Shown here in pieces: positions 17,299-27,050 of a stretch of DNA of 64,000 bases. The notes beneath the pieces were generated by a model. That model saw only the letters and a list, made by a program, of their open reading frames with translations. It made no database searches and had not been told where the DNA came from. The stretch's first letter is position 1. Every line of letters begins with the position of its first letter. Both the position numbers and the translations under genes were made by a program. Source of the stretch: Carbonactinospora thermoautotrophica (lineage in GTDB: Bacteria; Actinomycetota; Actinomycetes; Streptomycetales; Carbonactinosporaceae); assembly GCF_001543895.1 (NCBI RefSeq), contig NZ_JYIJ01000015.1, positions 248,001 through 312,000 on the forward strand, read 5' to 3'.

Positions 17299-18639
17299 GT
17301 GGCAGATCTCGCGACGCTCGCATCACGTATCCGCGAGTTGCGCCGGCTCCAGGGAATCTCCCAGACGCAACTCGCCGGCAAGGATCTGTCCCCTAGCTAC
17401 ATCTCGTTGCTGGAGGCGGGAAAACGCACGCCCACCCCGCAGGTGCTGACGCTACTCGCCCGGCGGCTGCACTGCGAGCCCGCGTACCTGCTGAGCTGCC
17501 TGGAGGAAACCCGTCGCGAGGATCTCGAAGTCGAACTGCGGTACGCCGAGCTGTCGCTCTCCTCCGGGGATGCCGAGGAGGCCTTGCGACGGTTCCGCGC
17601 GGTGCAGAATCAGGCGACCAGCCAGGAGCTGTCCGACGTCCGCCTCACCGCGGAGTGGGGCGCGACCCGCGCGCTGGAGGCGCTCGGACGACTGGAGGAA
17701 GCCGTCTTCGCGTACGAGCGGCTCCGCGAGGAGGCGCACCGCTCGCGAGGGCGGGTCCCGTGGCTGGCCGTGGTGATCGCGCTGTGCCGGTGCTACCGCG
17801 AGCTCGGCGACCTGTCCCGGGGCATCGACGTCGGTGAGACCGCGCTGGAGCAGCTGCAGAACCTGCGGATCGTCCCTGACACGCTCGGCGTCGAGCTGAT
17901 CTCCACGCTGGTCGGCCTGTACTTCGAACGCGGCGACGTGCACCGGGCGGCGTACCTGGCGCAGACCGCCGTGGAGCAGGCGGAGGCGATGGGTGACCGC
18001 CAGGCCCGCGGCGCGGCGTACTGGAACGCGAGCCTCGTCGCGTACAACCAGGGCCGCACCGGCGACGGGCTGCTGCTCGCCGAGAAGGCACTGGCCATGT
18101 ACGCGGAGGAGGCGAACGAGCGGGCGCTCGCCCGGCTGCGGCTGGCCTACGCGTCCATCCTGCTGGGCCACCAGCCGCCCGACGTGGACAAGGCCCTCCA
18201 GCTGCTGGACTCCGCCGCCGAGCAGCTGGCCCGGCACGGCAGCGTGGTCGACCAGGCGTGCTGCGACGTCGAGCGCGCGCGGGCCGTGCTGCTACGCGAC
18301 GACTCCGACCGGGCGATCGAGTACGCGCGGTCCGCGCTCGACCGGCTGGGGGGTGAGCACCGGCTGGAGAGCGCCGAGGCGCAGATCGTGCTGGCCTCGG
18401 CGTACGTCAAGCGGGGTGACCAGAAGGCGGCGAGCGAGGCGTGCGAGCAGGCGGCGATGCTGCTCGAGGCGTCGGGGTCCAGCCGGCAGGTCGCCGCGGC
18501 CTGGACCGAGCTGGCCGAGCTGCTGGACAAGCTCGGCCGGCCGGAGCGCGCGGTGTGGGCGTACCGCCAGTCGGTGCGGCGCCTCGGCGTGCGACCGGCG
18601 GCGATCGCGGGCAACCCCGAGGGCGTCAAGACGGGCTGA
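17299..18639 (+). CDS. XRE-family helix-turn-helix regulator with TPR repeats
   Basis: The 446-residue protein has an N-terminal Cro/C1-type HTH at residues 4-65 (LASRIRELRRLQGISQTQLA, LSPSYISLLEAGKRTPTPQV) and, after a short linker, about nine tetratricopeptide-like helical hairpins filling the remainder (for example EALRRFRAVQNQA, GRLEEAVFAYERLREEA, GQGRTGDGLLLAEKALAMY-like text, GRPERAVWAYRQSVRRLG). This layout resembles TPR-containing regulators that sense peptides or protein partners, as in Rgg/PlcR-like proteins; no ligand can be inferred. GTG 17299 is preceded by AAGGAGGAG. A homologue lies next to hflX in Streptomyces, to my recollection, so this is conserved rather than accessory. 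Confidence 0.88.
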   Translation: MADLATLASRIRELRRLQGISQTQLAGKDLSPSYISLLEAGKRTPTPQVLTLLARRLHCEPAYLLSCLEETRREDLEVELRYAELSLSSGDAEEALRRFRAVQNQATSQELSDVRLTAEWGATRALEALGRLEEAVFAYERLREEAHRSRGRVPWLAVVIALCRCYRELGDLSRGIDVGETALEQLQNLRIVPDTLGVELISTLVGLYFERGDVHRAAYLAQTAVEQAEAMGDRQARGAAYWNASLVAYNQGRTGDGLLLAEKALAMYAEEANERALARLRLAYASILLGHQPPDVDKALQLLDSAAEQLARHGSVVDQACCDVERARAVLLRDDSDRAIEYARSALDRLGGEHRLESAEAQIVLASAYVKRGDQKAASEACEQAAMLLEASGSSRQVAAAWTELAELLDKLGRPERAVWAYRQSVRRLGVRPAAIAGNPEGVKTG

Positions 18640-18973
18640 GCCGGTTGGCACCGGCCCAGCGCTTTCCCATACCCGACCGGCTGACCGGTCCGGTGGACAT
18701 CGAACCTCCAGGACGGCAGGAGCAGGCGGGCTGACCGGTCAGCCTCAGCAGCACCAGTTCGAGACCGTCAGCATGTGCGGAGGCTTGGCGGACCACGCGC
18801 TGGCCACGGCCGACAACGTGACGAAGGCGGGAAGAGCGGGCGTCCGTTACCGCGGCGGCGTGGGCGCAGCCTGCCCCGCCGCGGGAGACCCCAGGCCCTC
18901 CAGAGCGGCCTGGTTCCGCGACCCGCCGAACGAGTGATGTGCGAGCCCTGCTACCGCCGGAATGTCGCCGGGA
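18640..18973. other. Intergenic region between XRE-TPR gene and dapF, with a repeated palindrome
   Basis: No gene is supported in this 334-bp stretch. GGCTGACCGGTC occurs twice exactly 50 bp apart (18679-18690 and 18729-18740); the second copy is part of a perfect 16-nt palindrome, 18729-18744. It may be a protein site or part of a terminator. A 54-codon open frame (18776-18937) has no recognisable features. Confidence 0.45.
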
Positions 18974-19819
18974 TCAGCGATGCGCCGCGACCCAGCGCGG
19001 GTCCAGCTCCCCGGAGGCCAGCAGCACCGCGGGACCGGACAACTCGACGTGGCCGTCCGACCGCTCGGTGATCCGCAGGCGGCCGCCGGGCACCTCCACG
19101 TCGTACGTCACCGGCACGCTCGCCCCGTGCCGACGCGCCGCGACCACCATCGCGGCGCACGCCCCGGTGCCGCAAGAACGCGTCTCGCCCACGCCGCGCT
19201 CGTGAACGCGCATGGCGATGCGCCGCGGCCCGCGCTCCACCACGAACTCCACGTTGACGCCGTGCGGGAACGTCGGACGGACCTCCGGCGGCTGGCGCAG
19301 GTCGCCGGGCTGGGCCAGGTCGGCGACGAAGACGACCGCGTGGGGGTTGCCCATGCTCACGCTGACCGCGGGCCAGGTGTGGCCGCCGGCCCGCACCTCC
19401 ACCCCGTCCGGGCCCGGAAAGGCGGCCGGTCCCATGTCGACGGTGACGTCCCCGTTCGCCTCGAACCGGACGGTCTTGACCCCGCCTCGGGTGGCGACGC
19501 GCAGCTCTCCGGGCTGTTCCAGGCCGGACTCGACCAGGTACCGGGCGAACACCCGCACCCCGTTGCCGCACATCTCGGCCACGCCGCCGTCGGCGTTGCG
19601 GTAGTCCATGAACCAGGTGGCCTCATCCGCCCACGGCTTGGCCTCGGGGTCGGCGGCGCAGCGCACGACCCGCAGCAGGCCGTCGGCGCCGAGGCCGGCG
19701 CGCCGGTCGCAGATCGCGGCGACCAGTCCGGGTGCCAGGTCCAGCAGGCCGTCCGGGTCGGGGACCACCACGAAGTCGTTCTCGGTGCCGTGGCCCTTGA
19801 CGAAGCGAAGTGCGGTCAC
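18974..19819 (-). CDS. dapF: Diaminopimelate epimerase
   Basis: DapF interconverts LL- and meso-diaminopimelate, the last step before lysine and the source of the peptidoglycan diamino acid. The 281-residue protein has the family opening FVKGHGTENDFVV and the two catalytic cysteines: Cys84 in AEMCGNGVR and Cys216 in RSCGTGACA. SVSMGNPHAV near 153-162 and NVEFV near 189 are substrate-loop motifs. The GTG start at 19819 fits the family length. It shares this window with dapA (62415-63314). It is followed on the same strand, 49 nt upstream, by the end of the gamma-glutamyltransferase gene, so the two could be cotranscribed. Confidence 0.97.
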   Translation of the reverse strand: MTALRFVKGHGTENDFVVVPDPDGLLDLAPGLVAAICDRRAGLGADGLLRVVRCAADPEAKPWADEATWFMDYRNADGGVAEMCGNGVRVFARYLVESGLEQPGELRVATRGGVKTVRFEANGDVTVDMGPAAFPGPDGVEVRAGGHTWPAVSVSMGNPHAVVFVADLAQPGDLRQPPEVRPTFPHGVNVEFVVERGPRRIAMRVHERGVGETRSCGTGACAAMVVAARRHGASVPVTYDVEVPGGRLRITERSDGHVELSGPAVLLASGELDPRWVAAHR

Positions 19820-19868
19820 ACCCCGATCCTAGGGGCTGTCCAGGGACGGTCTCGGACCCGCGCTGGCC

Positions 19869-21662
19869 TCAGCGCTTCGGCGCCACGACCATGGCGCTCC
19901 CCCCGCCCCGACGGGTGGGCTCGGCGACGGCGGTCATCCGATGGCCGGTGAGGAACTCGATGCCGGTGGCCGCGCCGATCTCCTCCCGCTGCTGGAACCG
20001 GTGGCCCAGCGCGGTCAGCCCGCCCGTCTCGAACGCCGGCTCGGCCTCGGTGCTCGCGCCGTTCCGCTGCGAGGCACGCGGTGCGGCGACAGCCTCCGGC
20101 AGGCTCATGCCCAGGTCCAGCCGGCTGACCAGGATCTGCAGCACGGTGGTGATGATCGTCGCGCCGCCGGGCGAGCCGACCGCGAGCAGCGGACGGCCGT
20201 CCCGCAGCACGATCGTCGGGGACATGCTGCTGCGCGGCCGCTTGCCGGGGCCGGGCAGGTTCGGGTCGGGCACGCCGGCCTGAAGGGGTGCGAAGTTGAA
20301 GTCGGTCAGCTCGTTGTTGAGCAGGAAGCCGCGCCCCGGCACGACGATGCCGCTGCCTCCGGTCTGCTCGATCGTGAGGGTGTACGCGACCACGTTGCCC
20401 CACCGGTCGGCGACGGTGAGGTGCGTGGTGCTCCGTCCCTCGTACGGCTCGCGCGCGCCCGTGCCCGCCGCGGGGCACCCGGCGTACCGGCCGTCGGGCT
20501 CACCCGGGGCGATTGGGCTCTGCAGTGCCCGGTCCGGGCGGATCAGGCAGGCCCGCTCAGCGGCGAAGCCCTGGGACAGCAGTTCCTGGAGCGGCACCTT
20601 GACGAAATCAGGATCGCCCACCCAGCGGTTGCGGTCGGCGAAGGCGAGCCGGCTCGCCTCCAGGTAGTGGTGGAGCGCCTGGGTGCGGCTCATCGCCGAC
20701 AGGTCGTACCGCTCCAGGATGTTCAGCGCCTCGCCCACGGTCGAGCCGCCGCTGGAGGGCGGCGCCATGCCGTACACGTCGAGGCCGCGGTACGTGACGT
20801 GGGTGGGCTCGCGGAGCGGCGCGGTGTACCGGGCCAGGTCGGAGGTCTCCAGGAGGCCCGGGGCGACCTTGCGGGTGACCCCCGGCGCGACCGGCGGGTG
20901 CTGGACGGTGCGGACGATGTCCCGCCCGAGCTCACCGCGGTACAGCACGCCCACGCCGTGCCGGGCGATCTCCCGGTAGGTGGCGGCCAGGTCCGGGTTC
21001 CGGAATACGCTCCCGACCCGCGGCGGCTCGCCACCGGGCAGGAAGAGCTCGCGGGTCGAGGTGAACTCGCGGAAGCGCTTCTCGTTCTCGGCCGTCTGCT
21101 GCCGGAAGGTCTCGTCGACCACGAAGCCGCGTTCAGCGATTCGGATCGCCGGGCGGAGCGCCTGCGCGAGGCTCGTCGTGCCCCACCGGCGCAGCGCCCT
21201 GTCCCAGGTGAGCGGGGTGCCCGGGACCCCCACCGAAAGGCCGCTGCTCACCGCGTCCTCGAACTTCATCGGCTGGCCGGTGGCCGGATCGATGAAGGAG
21301 TCCTCCCGCATCCGCTGGGGTGCGGTCTCCCGGCCGTCGATGGTGTGCACCCGGCCGGTCCGCGCGTCGTAGTAGACGAAGAACCCGCCACCCCCGATGC
21401 CGGCCGAGTACGGCTCGGTGACGCCGAGCACGGCGGCCGCCGCCACCGCAGCGTCGACCGCGTTGCCGCCGCGACGCAGGACCTCGACGCCGGCGCGGGT
21501 GGCTTCGGGGTCGACGGTGGCGACCGCGCCGAGGTATCCGGTGGCGACCGGTTGTTTCGAGGTTTGCCGGGGCGCGGCGGCGACCGGCGCCGTGGAGCCC
21601 GCCAGTGTGCCGACGAGCACAAGCCCCGCCAACGTGACCAGTGTTTCGCGCCGAGCAGCCAT
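19869..21662 (-). CDS. ggt: Secreted gamma-glutamyltransferase
   Basis: GGT cleaves gamma-glutamyl bonds of glutathione-like or gamma-glutamyl peptides outside the cell. The 597-residue precursor begins with a signal peptide (MAARRETLVTLAGLVLVGTL...APVAAA). The small-subunit nucleophile is the Thr in EGRSTTHLTVAD at about residue 415, where autoproteolysis would divide the protein into large and small subunits. Other family signatures are NAVDAAVAAAAVLGVTEPYS and GIGGGGFFVYYD near 60-90, and SPGGATIITTVLQIL near 515. ATG 21662 has GAGGAGGAG upstream and starts the signal peptide directly. Since actinomycetes make mycothiol rather than glutathione, a peptide or gamma-glutamyl conjugate substrate is more likely, as an inference. 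Confidence 0.95.
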   Translation of the reverse strand: MAARRETLVTLAGLVLVGTLAGSTAPVAAAPRQTSKQPVATGYLGAVATVDPEATRAGVEVLRRGGNAVDAAVAAAAVLGVTEPYSAGIGGGGFFVYYDARTGRVHTIDGRETAPQRMREDSFIDPATGQPMKFEDAVSSGLSVGVPGTPLTWDRALRRWGTTSLAQALRPAIRIAERGFVVDETFRQQTAENEKRFREFTSTRELFLPGGEPPRVGSVFRNPDLAATYREIARHGVGVLYRGELGRDIVRTVQHPPVAPGVTRKVAPGLLETSDLARYTAPLREPTHVTYRGLDVYGMAPPSSGGSTVGEALNILERYDLSAMSRTQALHHYLEASRLAFADRNRWVGDPDFVKVPLQELLSQGFAAERACLIRPDRALQSPIAPGEPDGRYAGCPAAGTGAREPYEGRSTTHLTVADRWGNVVAYTLTIEQTGGSGIVVPGRGFLLNNELTDFNFAPLQAGVPDPNLPGPGKRPRSSMSPTIVLRDGRPLLAVGSPGGATIITTVLQILVSRLDLGMSLPEAVAAPRASQRNGASTEAEPAFETGGLTALGHRFQQREEIGAATGIEFLTGHRMTAVAEPTRRGGGSAMVVAPKR

Positions 21663-21811
21663 GCTGCTCCTCCTCAGGCGTTCTTGGTTGGGCCAGGGAG
21701 CCATCGGTGAGCGATAGCCGTCCCTGCCATCGTGGTGCGCCACGGGACGTCGCGCAGCCGACCCGCCGAAATTTCCCGGGCGGAAGGCCCCGGGGTCGTG
21801 CCGGGACCCGG

Positions 21812-22741
21812 TCAGGGTGCCGCGTCCGCGGGTGACCGGCCGGTCGCCTCCGCCAGCGCCGCCGCCACCAGGTCGGGCCGGTCGAAGGCCAGCCAGCGGA
21901 CGCGTGGGTCACGGCGGAACCAGGAGTCCTGGCGGCGGGCGAACCGCTTGGTCGCCCGGATCGTCTCGCGGTACGCCTGCTCCTCGGTCCACTCCCCGGC
22001 CAGGTACCGCAGCACCTGCGCGTACCCCAGCGCCCGGCTCGCGGTCAGGCCCTCGCGCAGCCCGGCGGCCTCCAGTTGGCGGACCTCCGCCACCAAGCCC
22101 TGCTTCCACATGCGGTCCACGCGCCGGGCGATCCGCTCGTCCAGCACGGGCCGCGGCACGTCCAGGCCGACTTGCACCGCGTCGTACACGTACCGGTACG
22201 TGGGCAACGTCGCCGTGAACGGGCGGCCGGTGATCTCGATGACCTCCAGCGCCCGCACGATGCGCCGGCCGTTGGTGGGCAGGATCGACCGGGCCGCGTC
22301 CGGCGCCAGCTCGGCGAGGCGGGCGTGCAGGGCACCCGGGCCCACGCGCGCCAGCTCCGCCTCCAGCCGGCGGCGGACCTTCGGGTCGGTACCGGGGAAC
22401 TCCAGGTCGTCGAGCGCGGCCCGCACGTACAGGCCGGAGCCGCCGACCAGGACCGGCCAGCGGCCCCGGGCGAGCAGGTCCTCGATGAGGTCGCGGGCCA
22501 TCCGCTGGTACTCGGCGACGCTGGCGGTCCGCCGGACGTCCCAGACGTCGAGCAGATGGTGCGGCACGCCCTGCCGCTCGGCGGGGGTGAGCTTGGCCGT
22601 GCCGATGTCCATGCCCTTGTACAGCTGCATGGAGTCGGCGTTGATGACCTCCCCGCCCAGCGCCTTGGCCAGCGCCACCCCGAGGTCCGACTTGCCCGCC
22701 GCAGTCGGTCCGACGACGGCGATCACGCATACCCGATCCAC
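21812..22741 (-). CDS. miaA: tRNA dimethylallyltransferase MiaA
   Basis: MiaA transfers the dimethylallyl group to A37 of tRNAs reading UNN codons; MiaB (in this window) then methylthiolates it. The protein (309 residues from GTG 22741) has P-loop VVGPTAAGKSDLGVALA near residue 8, INADSMQLYKGMDIGTAKL near 33-52, HHLLDVWDV near 65, GGSGLYVRA near 100 and RRQDSWFRRDPRVRWL near 275, as expected. The start is uncertain by a few codons; GTG 22741 with GGGGA upstream gives a normal length, while an ATG at 22807 would add 22 unconserved residues. Confidence 0.96.
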   Translation of the reverse strand: MDRVCVIAVVGPTAAGKSDLGVALAKALGGEVINADSMQLYKGMDIGTAKLTPAERQGVPHHLLDVWDVRRTASVAEYQRMARDLIEDLLARGRWPVLVGGSGLYVRAALDDLEFPGTDPKVRRRLEAELARVGPGALHARLAELAPDAARSILPTNGRRIVRALEVIEITGRPFTATLPTYRYVYDAVQVGLDVPRPVLDERIARRVDRMWKQGLVAEVRQLEAAGLREGLTASRALGYAQVLRYLAGEWTEEQAYRETIRATKRFARRQDSWFRRDPRVRWLAFDRPDLVAAALAEATGRSPADAAP

Positions 22742-22877
22742 GGTCCCCAGTGTCTCAAGGCGATCGGTTGAAGGCGGAACGCATTGGGTACCCCCATAAC
22801 AGATCAATTTTCATTTAATTACCCAAAACATGATTGAAACGCCGAGATCACGCGGCGTGGCGCCCGAGGAGGACTCG

Positions 22878-23231
22878 ATGGGTATCTTCGGCATCTTCGA
22901 CAAGTTCAAACAGCACGCCCGGGAACACGGCGAGCAGGTCAAGCAGGGGCTGGACAAGGCCGCCCGGTTCGCGGACGAGAAGACCGGCGGGCGGCACTCC
23001 GAGCAGATCCAGTCCGCGCGCGAACAGGCTGACAAGTACCTGACCGGCCAGGGCGGTGAGCCGGCATCCGGCCGCCAGGAGACCTCCTCCGGACACGGCG
23101 AGCCGGGTGGTGAGCCCGGCAAGGAAAGCTACACCGCGCCGAGCGACACCGAGGAAGGCACCACGGAAACCGGCGAGCCCGGCGAATGGCGCACCCGTGA
23201 ACCGGGCGCGCCACCCTCCGACCCGCGGTGA
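22878..23231 (+). CDS. MT0933-like antitoxin-family protein
   Basis: This 117-residue hydrophilic protein starts MGIFGIFDKFKQHAREHGE; the first ~55 residues (ending HSEQIQSAREQADKYL) match the small Rv0909/MT0933-like antitoxin family. The rest is a disordered, highly charged tail rich in Gly, Glu, Thr and Pro. ATG 22878 is chosen because GAGGAGG lies just upstream; upstream in-frame codons are not family-like. No toxin partner is adjacent: the neighbours are miaA (divergent) and a dioxygenase-like gene (convergent). In Streptomyces such solitary 'antitoxin' proteins are common and their toxin link is unproven, so function is best left open. Confidence 0.78.
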   Translation: MGIFGIFDKFKQHAREHGEQVKQGLDKAARFADEKTGGRHSEQIQSAREQADKYLTGQGGEPASGRQETSSGHGEPGGEPGKESYTAPSDTEEGTTETGEPGEWRTREPGAPPSDPR

Positions 23232-23364
23232 GGGACGACGCCCGCGGCCCGTCATGTTCCGGCAGCCGCGCCCGGCCGAGGCGGGAGGAACCTCCCCCGA
23301 GGGGCGCCGCCGTGCCCTCGGCAGCCGAGCACGCCCTGGGCGGAGAACGCGTTGAGAGCCCGCC

Positions 23365-24069
23365 TCAGGTCCAGGCCGCGACGAAGTACGCGACCCCGTA
23401 GGGCGCGTGGTAGGCCAGCAGGTCGCCGCGCAGGCCGGCGTCGCGGGCCGCGCCGGCGAGCACCTGCCAGGCGGCACGGCCGGCCGCCATCAGCTCCTCA
23501 GCCAGGGCCGCGTCGAGCCGTTCCAGCGCGCCCGCGTCGGCTTCGGCGAGCGCCCGGGCAACCGTGTCGTCGAACGCCACGGCCTGCGCGTGCGGCCACC
23601 CGGGTGAGGAGTCGTCACGCCGGGCGCTCCCGTCGCCCAGCACGAGCAGCGCGACCCGGCCGGCGAGGCCGGCCAGGTGTGCCCCCAGCCGGACGCAGTC
23701 CTTAACGGGGCTTCCGGAACCGACAGCGTACGCCCGCGCCGGACCGGACCAGCCGACCCGGTGCAGCAGCCACGCGCCGACCGTCAGTGAGAGCGGCAGG
23801 GCGGGGGCGTCCGCCGGCGGGTCGCCCAGCGAGACGGTGACGTCGACCCCGTACGGCCGCAGGCTGCCGACACCCCCGGCCGGGTATTCCCGGCTCGCCG
23901 GCCCGCCGCCGACCACGGCGAGCAGGTCCGGGCGGGCGGCGTCCAGCCGGGCGATCGCCTCGCCGCAGGCCGCGCGCAGCCCGTCGAGCTCGACAGCGGC
24001 GCCAGCGGCGACCTCGGGAACGATCAGGGGCGGGTGCGGACAGACAGCGGCGGCGACGAGCATGACCAT
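23365..24069 (-). CDS. Class III extradiol dioxygenase LigB-like protein
   Basis: This 234-residue protein opens VAAAVCPHPPLIVPEVA, the N-terminal His-containing motif of the LigB/MEMO-type extradiol dioxygenase superfamily, and contains ARPDLLAVVGGGP and VALLVLGDGSARRDDSSPGW (domain core). It belongs to a set of conserved uncharacterised proteins found next to miaB-miaA in Streptomyces. The metal-binding His pattern seems only partly kept, so whether it oxidises aromatics is doubtful. ATG 24069 and ATG 24063 are both possible. It sits 179 nt downstream of miaB on the same strand. Confidence 0.8.
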   Translation of the reverse strand: MVMLVAAAVCPHPPLIVPEVAAGAAVELDGLRAACGEAIARLDAARPDLLAVVGGGPASREYPAGGVGSLRPYGVDVTVSLGDPPADAPALPLSLTVGAWLLHRVGWSGPARAYAVGSGSPVKDCVRLGAHLAGLAGRVALLVLGDGSARRDDSSPGWPHAQAVAFDDTVARALAEADAGALERLDAALAEELMAAGRAAWQVLAGAARDAGLRGDLLAYHAPYGVAYFVAAWT

Positions 24070-24248
24070 ACGTTATCCAGGGGCCTGCGCCCGTGACCCG
24101 TGTCGCCGGACCGTGGTGCCGCCATTGGCCCGCGTGTGATCCGGACTGCCGGGTCCACACCGTCGCCCCCGGCGGCCGGTTCGCCGCGAGGCGCACCCCG
24201 CCGCACGTCGGAGCGAGGCTCCCGGGACCACGGCATGAGTTCACGCCG

Positions 24249-25730
24249 TCAACGGGTCCGGCAACCGGAGGCAGCCGGCGCGGCATCCCGGGGCCGGCCG
24301 ATCGTGGGCATGCCGAGCAGCACCCGGGAGCGCGGCTCGGCCGGGGCGTTGCGGGCCTCCCAAGCGTCGCCGGCCCGGGTCCGGCGCACGTTCAGGACCG
24401 GGCCGTCGGCGACCAGGTGGTGCGGCGCGGCGTACGTGACCTGCACGGTCACCATGTCACCGGGCCGGATCGTCACGCCTTCCGGCGGGGTGAAGTGCAC
24501 CAGCCGGTTGTCGGGCGCGCGGCCGGACATCCGGCGCGTGGCCTCGTCCTTGCGGCCCTCGCCCTCGGCGACCAGGACCTCCAGGGTGCGGCCGAGCTGC
24601 TTCTTGTTCTCCGCCCAGGAGATCTCCTCCACCAGCTGGACCAGCCGCTCGTACCGGTCCTGCACGACCTCCTTCGGCACCTGCCCGTCCATCTCGGCGG
24701 CCGGGGTGCCGGGACGCTTGGAGTACTGGAAGGTGAACGCGCCGGCGAACCGGGCCTCCCGGACCACGTGCAGGGTCTGCTGGAAGTCCTCCTCGGTCTC
24801 GCCGGGGAAGCCGACGATGATGTCGGTGGTGATGGCCGCGTCGGGGATGGCCGCCCGGACCTTCTCGATGATCTTCAGGTACCGCTCCTGGCGGTAGGAG
24901 CGGCGCATCGCCTTCAGGATCCGGTCGGACCCGGACTGCAGCGGCATGTGCAGCTGCGGCATCACGTTCGGGGTCTCGGCCATCGCCTCGATCACGTCGT
25001 CGGTGAAGAACGCCGGGTGCGGGGAGGTGAACCGGACGCGCTCCAGGCCCTCCACGCCGCCGCAGGCGCGCAGCAGCTTGCCGAACGCGTACCGGTCGCC
25101 GAACTCCACGCCGTAGGAGTTGACGTTCTGGCCGAGGAGCGTGACCTCCAGGACGCCCTCGGCGACCAGGGCCTCGATCTCGGCGAGGATCTCGCCGGGG
25201 CGGCGGTCCTTCTCCTTGCCGCGCAGCGCGGGGACGATGCAGAAGGTGCAGGTGTTGTTGCACCCGACCGAGATCGCGACCCACGCGGCGTACGGGGACT
25301 CGCGCCGGGTCGGCAGCGTGGACGGGAAGACCTCCAGCGACTCGGCGATCTCGACCTGGGCCTCCTGCTGGATGCGGGCGCGCTCCAGCAGGGCTGGCAG
25401 CGACCCGATGTTGTGGGTGCCGAACACCACGTCCACCCAGGGAGCGCGCCGGACGATCTCGCCCTTGTCCTTCTGGGCGAGGCAGCCGCCGACGGCTATC
25501 TGCATGCCCGGGTTGGCCTTCTTCACCGGGTGCAGATGGCCCAGGTTGCCGTACAGCCGGTTGTCGGCGTTCTCCCGGACCGCGCACGTGTTGAACACGA
25601 TGACGTCCGGTGTCTGGCCCTCCCCGGCGCGGACGTAGCCGGCCTCCTCGAGCAGGCCGGCCAGGCGCTCGGAGTCGTGGACGTTCATCTGGCACCCGTA
25701 GGTGCGGACTTCGTACGTGCGCGCAGCCAT
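24249..25730 (-). CDS. miaB: tRNA-2-methylthio-N6-dimethylallyladenosine synthase MiaB
   Basis: MiaB is a radical-SAM methylthiotransferase that adds a methylthio group to i6A37 of tRNA. The 493-residue protein has three cluster-binding Cys in the N-terminal MTTase domain ([14 protein letters not shown] with Cys13, [13 protein letters not shown] near 47, [12 protein letters not shown] near 81), the radical-SAM triad CNNTCTFC in [18 protein letters not shown] near 160, and a TRAM domain from about 375 ([17 protein letters not shown]...[11 protein letters not shown]). The last ~45 residues are an unconserved Pro/Arg/Ala tail. Start at ATG 25730 ([14 protein letters not shown]). The partner gene miaA lies 1.5 kb downstream on the same strand. 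Confidence 0.97.
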   Translation of the reverse strand: MAARTYEVRTYGCQMNVHDSERLAGLLEEAGYVRAGEGQTPDVIVFNTCAVRENADNRLYGNLGHLHPVKKANPGMQIAVGGCLAQKDKGEIVRRAPWVDVVFGTHNIGSLPALLERARIQQEAQVEIAESLEVFPSTLPTRRESPYAAWVAISVGCNNTCTFCIVPALRGKEKDRRPGEILAEIEALVAEGVLEVTLLGQNVNSYGVEFGDRYAFGKLLRACGGVEGLERVRFTSPHPAFFTDDVIEAMAETPNVMPQLHMPLQSGSDRILKAMRRSYRQERYLKIIEKVRAAIPDAAITTDIIVGFPGETEEDFQQTLHVVREARFAGAFTFQYSKRPGTPAAEMDGQVPKEVVQDRYERLVQLVEEISWAENKKQLGRTLEVLVAEGEGRKDEATRRMSGRAPDNRLVHFTPPEGVTIRPGDMVTVQVTYAAPHHLVADGPVLNVRRTRAGDAWEARNAPAEPRSRVLLGMPTIGRPRDAAPAASGCRTR

Positions 25731-26212
25731 AACGCAACCAGGGTACGCGGATTCGCCCGTCGCTGTTTTCACGCGACGCGCCCTGAAGCTCCCCGGGGCG
25801 GCACCGAGCAAGCCAGGCGGATGAAGACGTCCGGCCAGGCTTCCGACCTGTCCGCGCCCTGGCGGACATGGCGCCCCGGGGCGGGGCTGCTGACCCGGGC
25901 GCACGACACCGCGCAGGCGCGGGCCGAGGCGCGCCGCCACGGTGTCCGCGAACACTGTGGCGGCGCTCACCGACCCCGCCCTCCTCGATCACGTGTTCGA
26001 AGAATGGCCGGCCGGACGATGGACCTCATCGGCGGAGAACGCGTTGGGCGTTGCCGTGGGGTCGGGGATTGGTACCGCTATGTGCATGGCCAGGTCACGG
26101 CTCGGTTAAGGCGGCCTTACTGATATGACTTTTGGCCGCTTGGGCCGCTACTTTGCGATTCCATGACCGTGACCCGTCAGCAGGCTGCTGCCCACCTCGA
26201 CCGGAGTGGCCG
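25731..26212. other. Intergenic region between miaB and gluA
   Basis: These 482 bp separate divergent genes. No frame shows recognisable protein. The distal part (26100-26165) is AT-richer and is the likely promoter area of the gluABCD operon, but I cannot define -35/-10 elements with confidence. Confidence 0.5.
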
Positions 26213-26956
26213 ATGACCGGCAAACCCCTCGTGGTGTTGAAGGACGTCAACAAGTACTACGGCAAGTTGCACGTCCTCAAGGACATCAACCTCACGATCA
26301 ACGAGGGTGAGGTCGTCGTTATCATCGGGCCTTCCGGCTCGGGCAAGTCGACCCTGTGCCGGACGATCAACCGCCTGGAGACCATCGACTCCGGCACCAT
26401 CACGATCGACGGGAAGCCGCTGCCGTCCGAGGGCAGGGAGCTAGCCAGGCTGCGGGCCGAGGTCGGCATGGTGTTCCAGTCGTTCAACCTGTTCGCCCAC
26501 AAGACCGTGCTGGAGAACGTGACACTTGGCCCGATCAAGGTCCGCCGCATACCCAAGGCGCAGGCCGAACAGCGGGCCAGGGAACTGCTCCAGCGCGTGG
26601 GCGTGGCCGACCAGGCCGACAAGCTTCCGGCGCAGCTATCCGGCGGCCAGCAGCAGCGGGTAGCCATCGCCCGGACGTTGGCGATGAACCCCAAGGTCAT
26701 CCTGTTCGACGAGCCGACTTCCGCCCTGGACCCCGAGATGATCAACGAGGTCCTAGACGTGATGCGGAGCCTGGCCCGGGACGGCATGACCATGGTCGTC
26801 GTCACGCACGAGATGGGCTTCGCTCGGTCCGCGGCCAACCGCGTGGTCTTCATGGCCGATGGTCGCATCGTGGAGGAGAGCACCCCGGAGGAGTTCTTCG
26901 CCAATCCGAAGACCGACCGGGCCAAGGATTTCCTGTCCAAGATCCTCACACACTGA
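26213..26956 (+). CDS. gluA: Glutamate ABC transporter, ATP-binding protein GluA
   Basis: GluA is the ATPase of a polar amino acid importer. The 247-residue protein has Walker [21 protein letters not shown] near residue 38, Q-loop [17 protein letters not shown] near 87-103, signature [19 protein letters not shown] near 141, Walker [16 protein letters not shown] and switch His [14 protein letters not shown]. These are all standard for the HisP/GlnQ type. ATG 26213 follows GGAG and matches the family start; a frame extending upstream to 26132 is not conserved. It is first of four genes (gluABCD), matching the characterised corynebacterial/streptomycete glutamate system. Confidence 0.95.
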   Translation: MTGKPLVVLKDVNKYYGKLHVLKDINLTINEGEVVVIIGPSGSGKSTLCRTINRLETIDSGTITIDGKPLPSEGRELARLRAEVGMVFQSFNLFAHKTVLENVTLGPIKVRRIPKAQAEQRARELLQRVGVADQADKLPAQLSGGQQQRVAIARTLAMNPKVILFDEPTSALDPEMINEVLDVMRSLARDGMTMVVVTHEMGFARSAANRVVFMADGRIVEESTPEEFFANPKTDRAKDFLSKILTH

Positions 26957-27050
26957 GGTACGGCGGGGACGGCGCCCGTCCGGGTGCTGCCCTTTGGAGT
27001 TCTGACCGGTACGCCCGGCTCGTCCGGGCTTGAGTTCGCAGGGACCGACG

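Noticed and set aside
24093-26123. Plus-strand open frame of 676 codons opposite miaB
   Set aside because: Antisense shadow: miaB on the minus strand has every expected motif, and the plus-strand text is low-complexity.
25800-26123. Open frame between miaB and gluA
   Set aside because: Arg/Gly/Ala-rich text with no family features or ribosome site; treated as intergenic.
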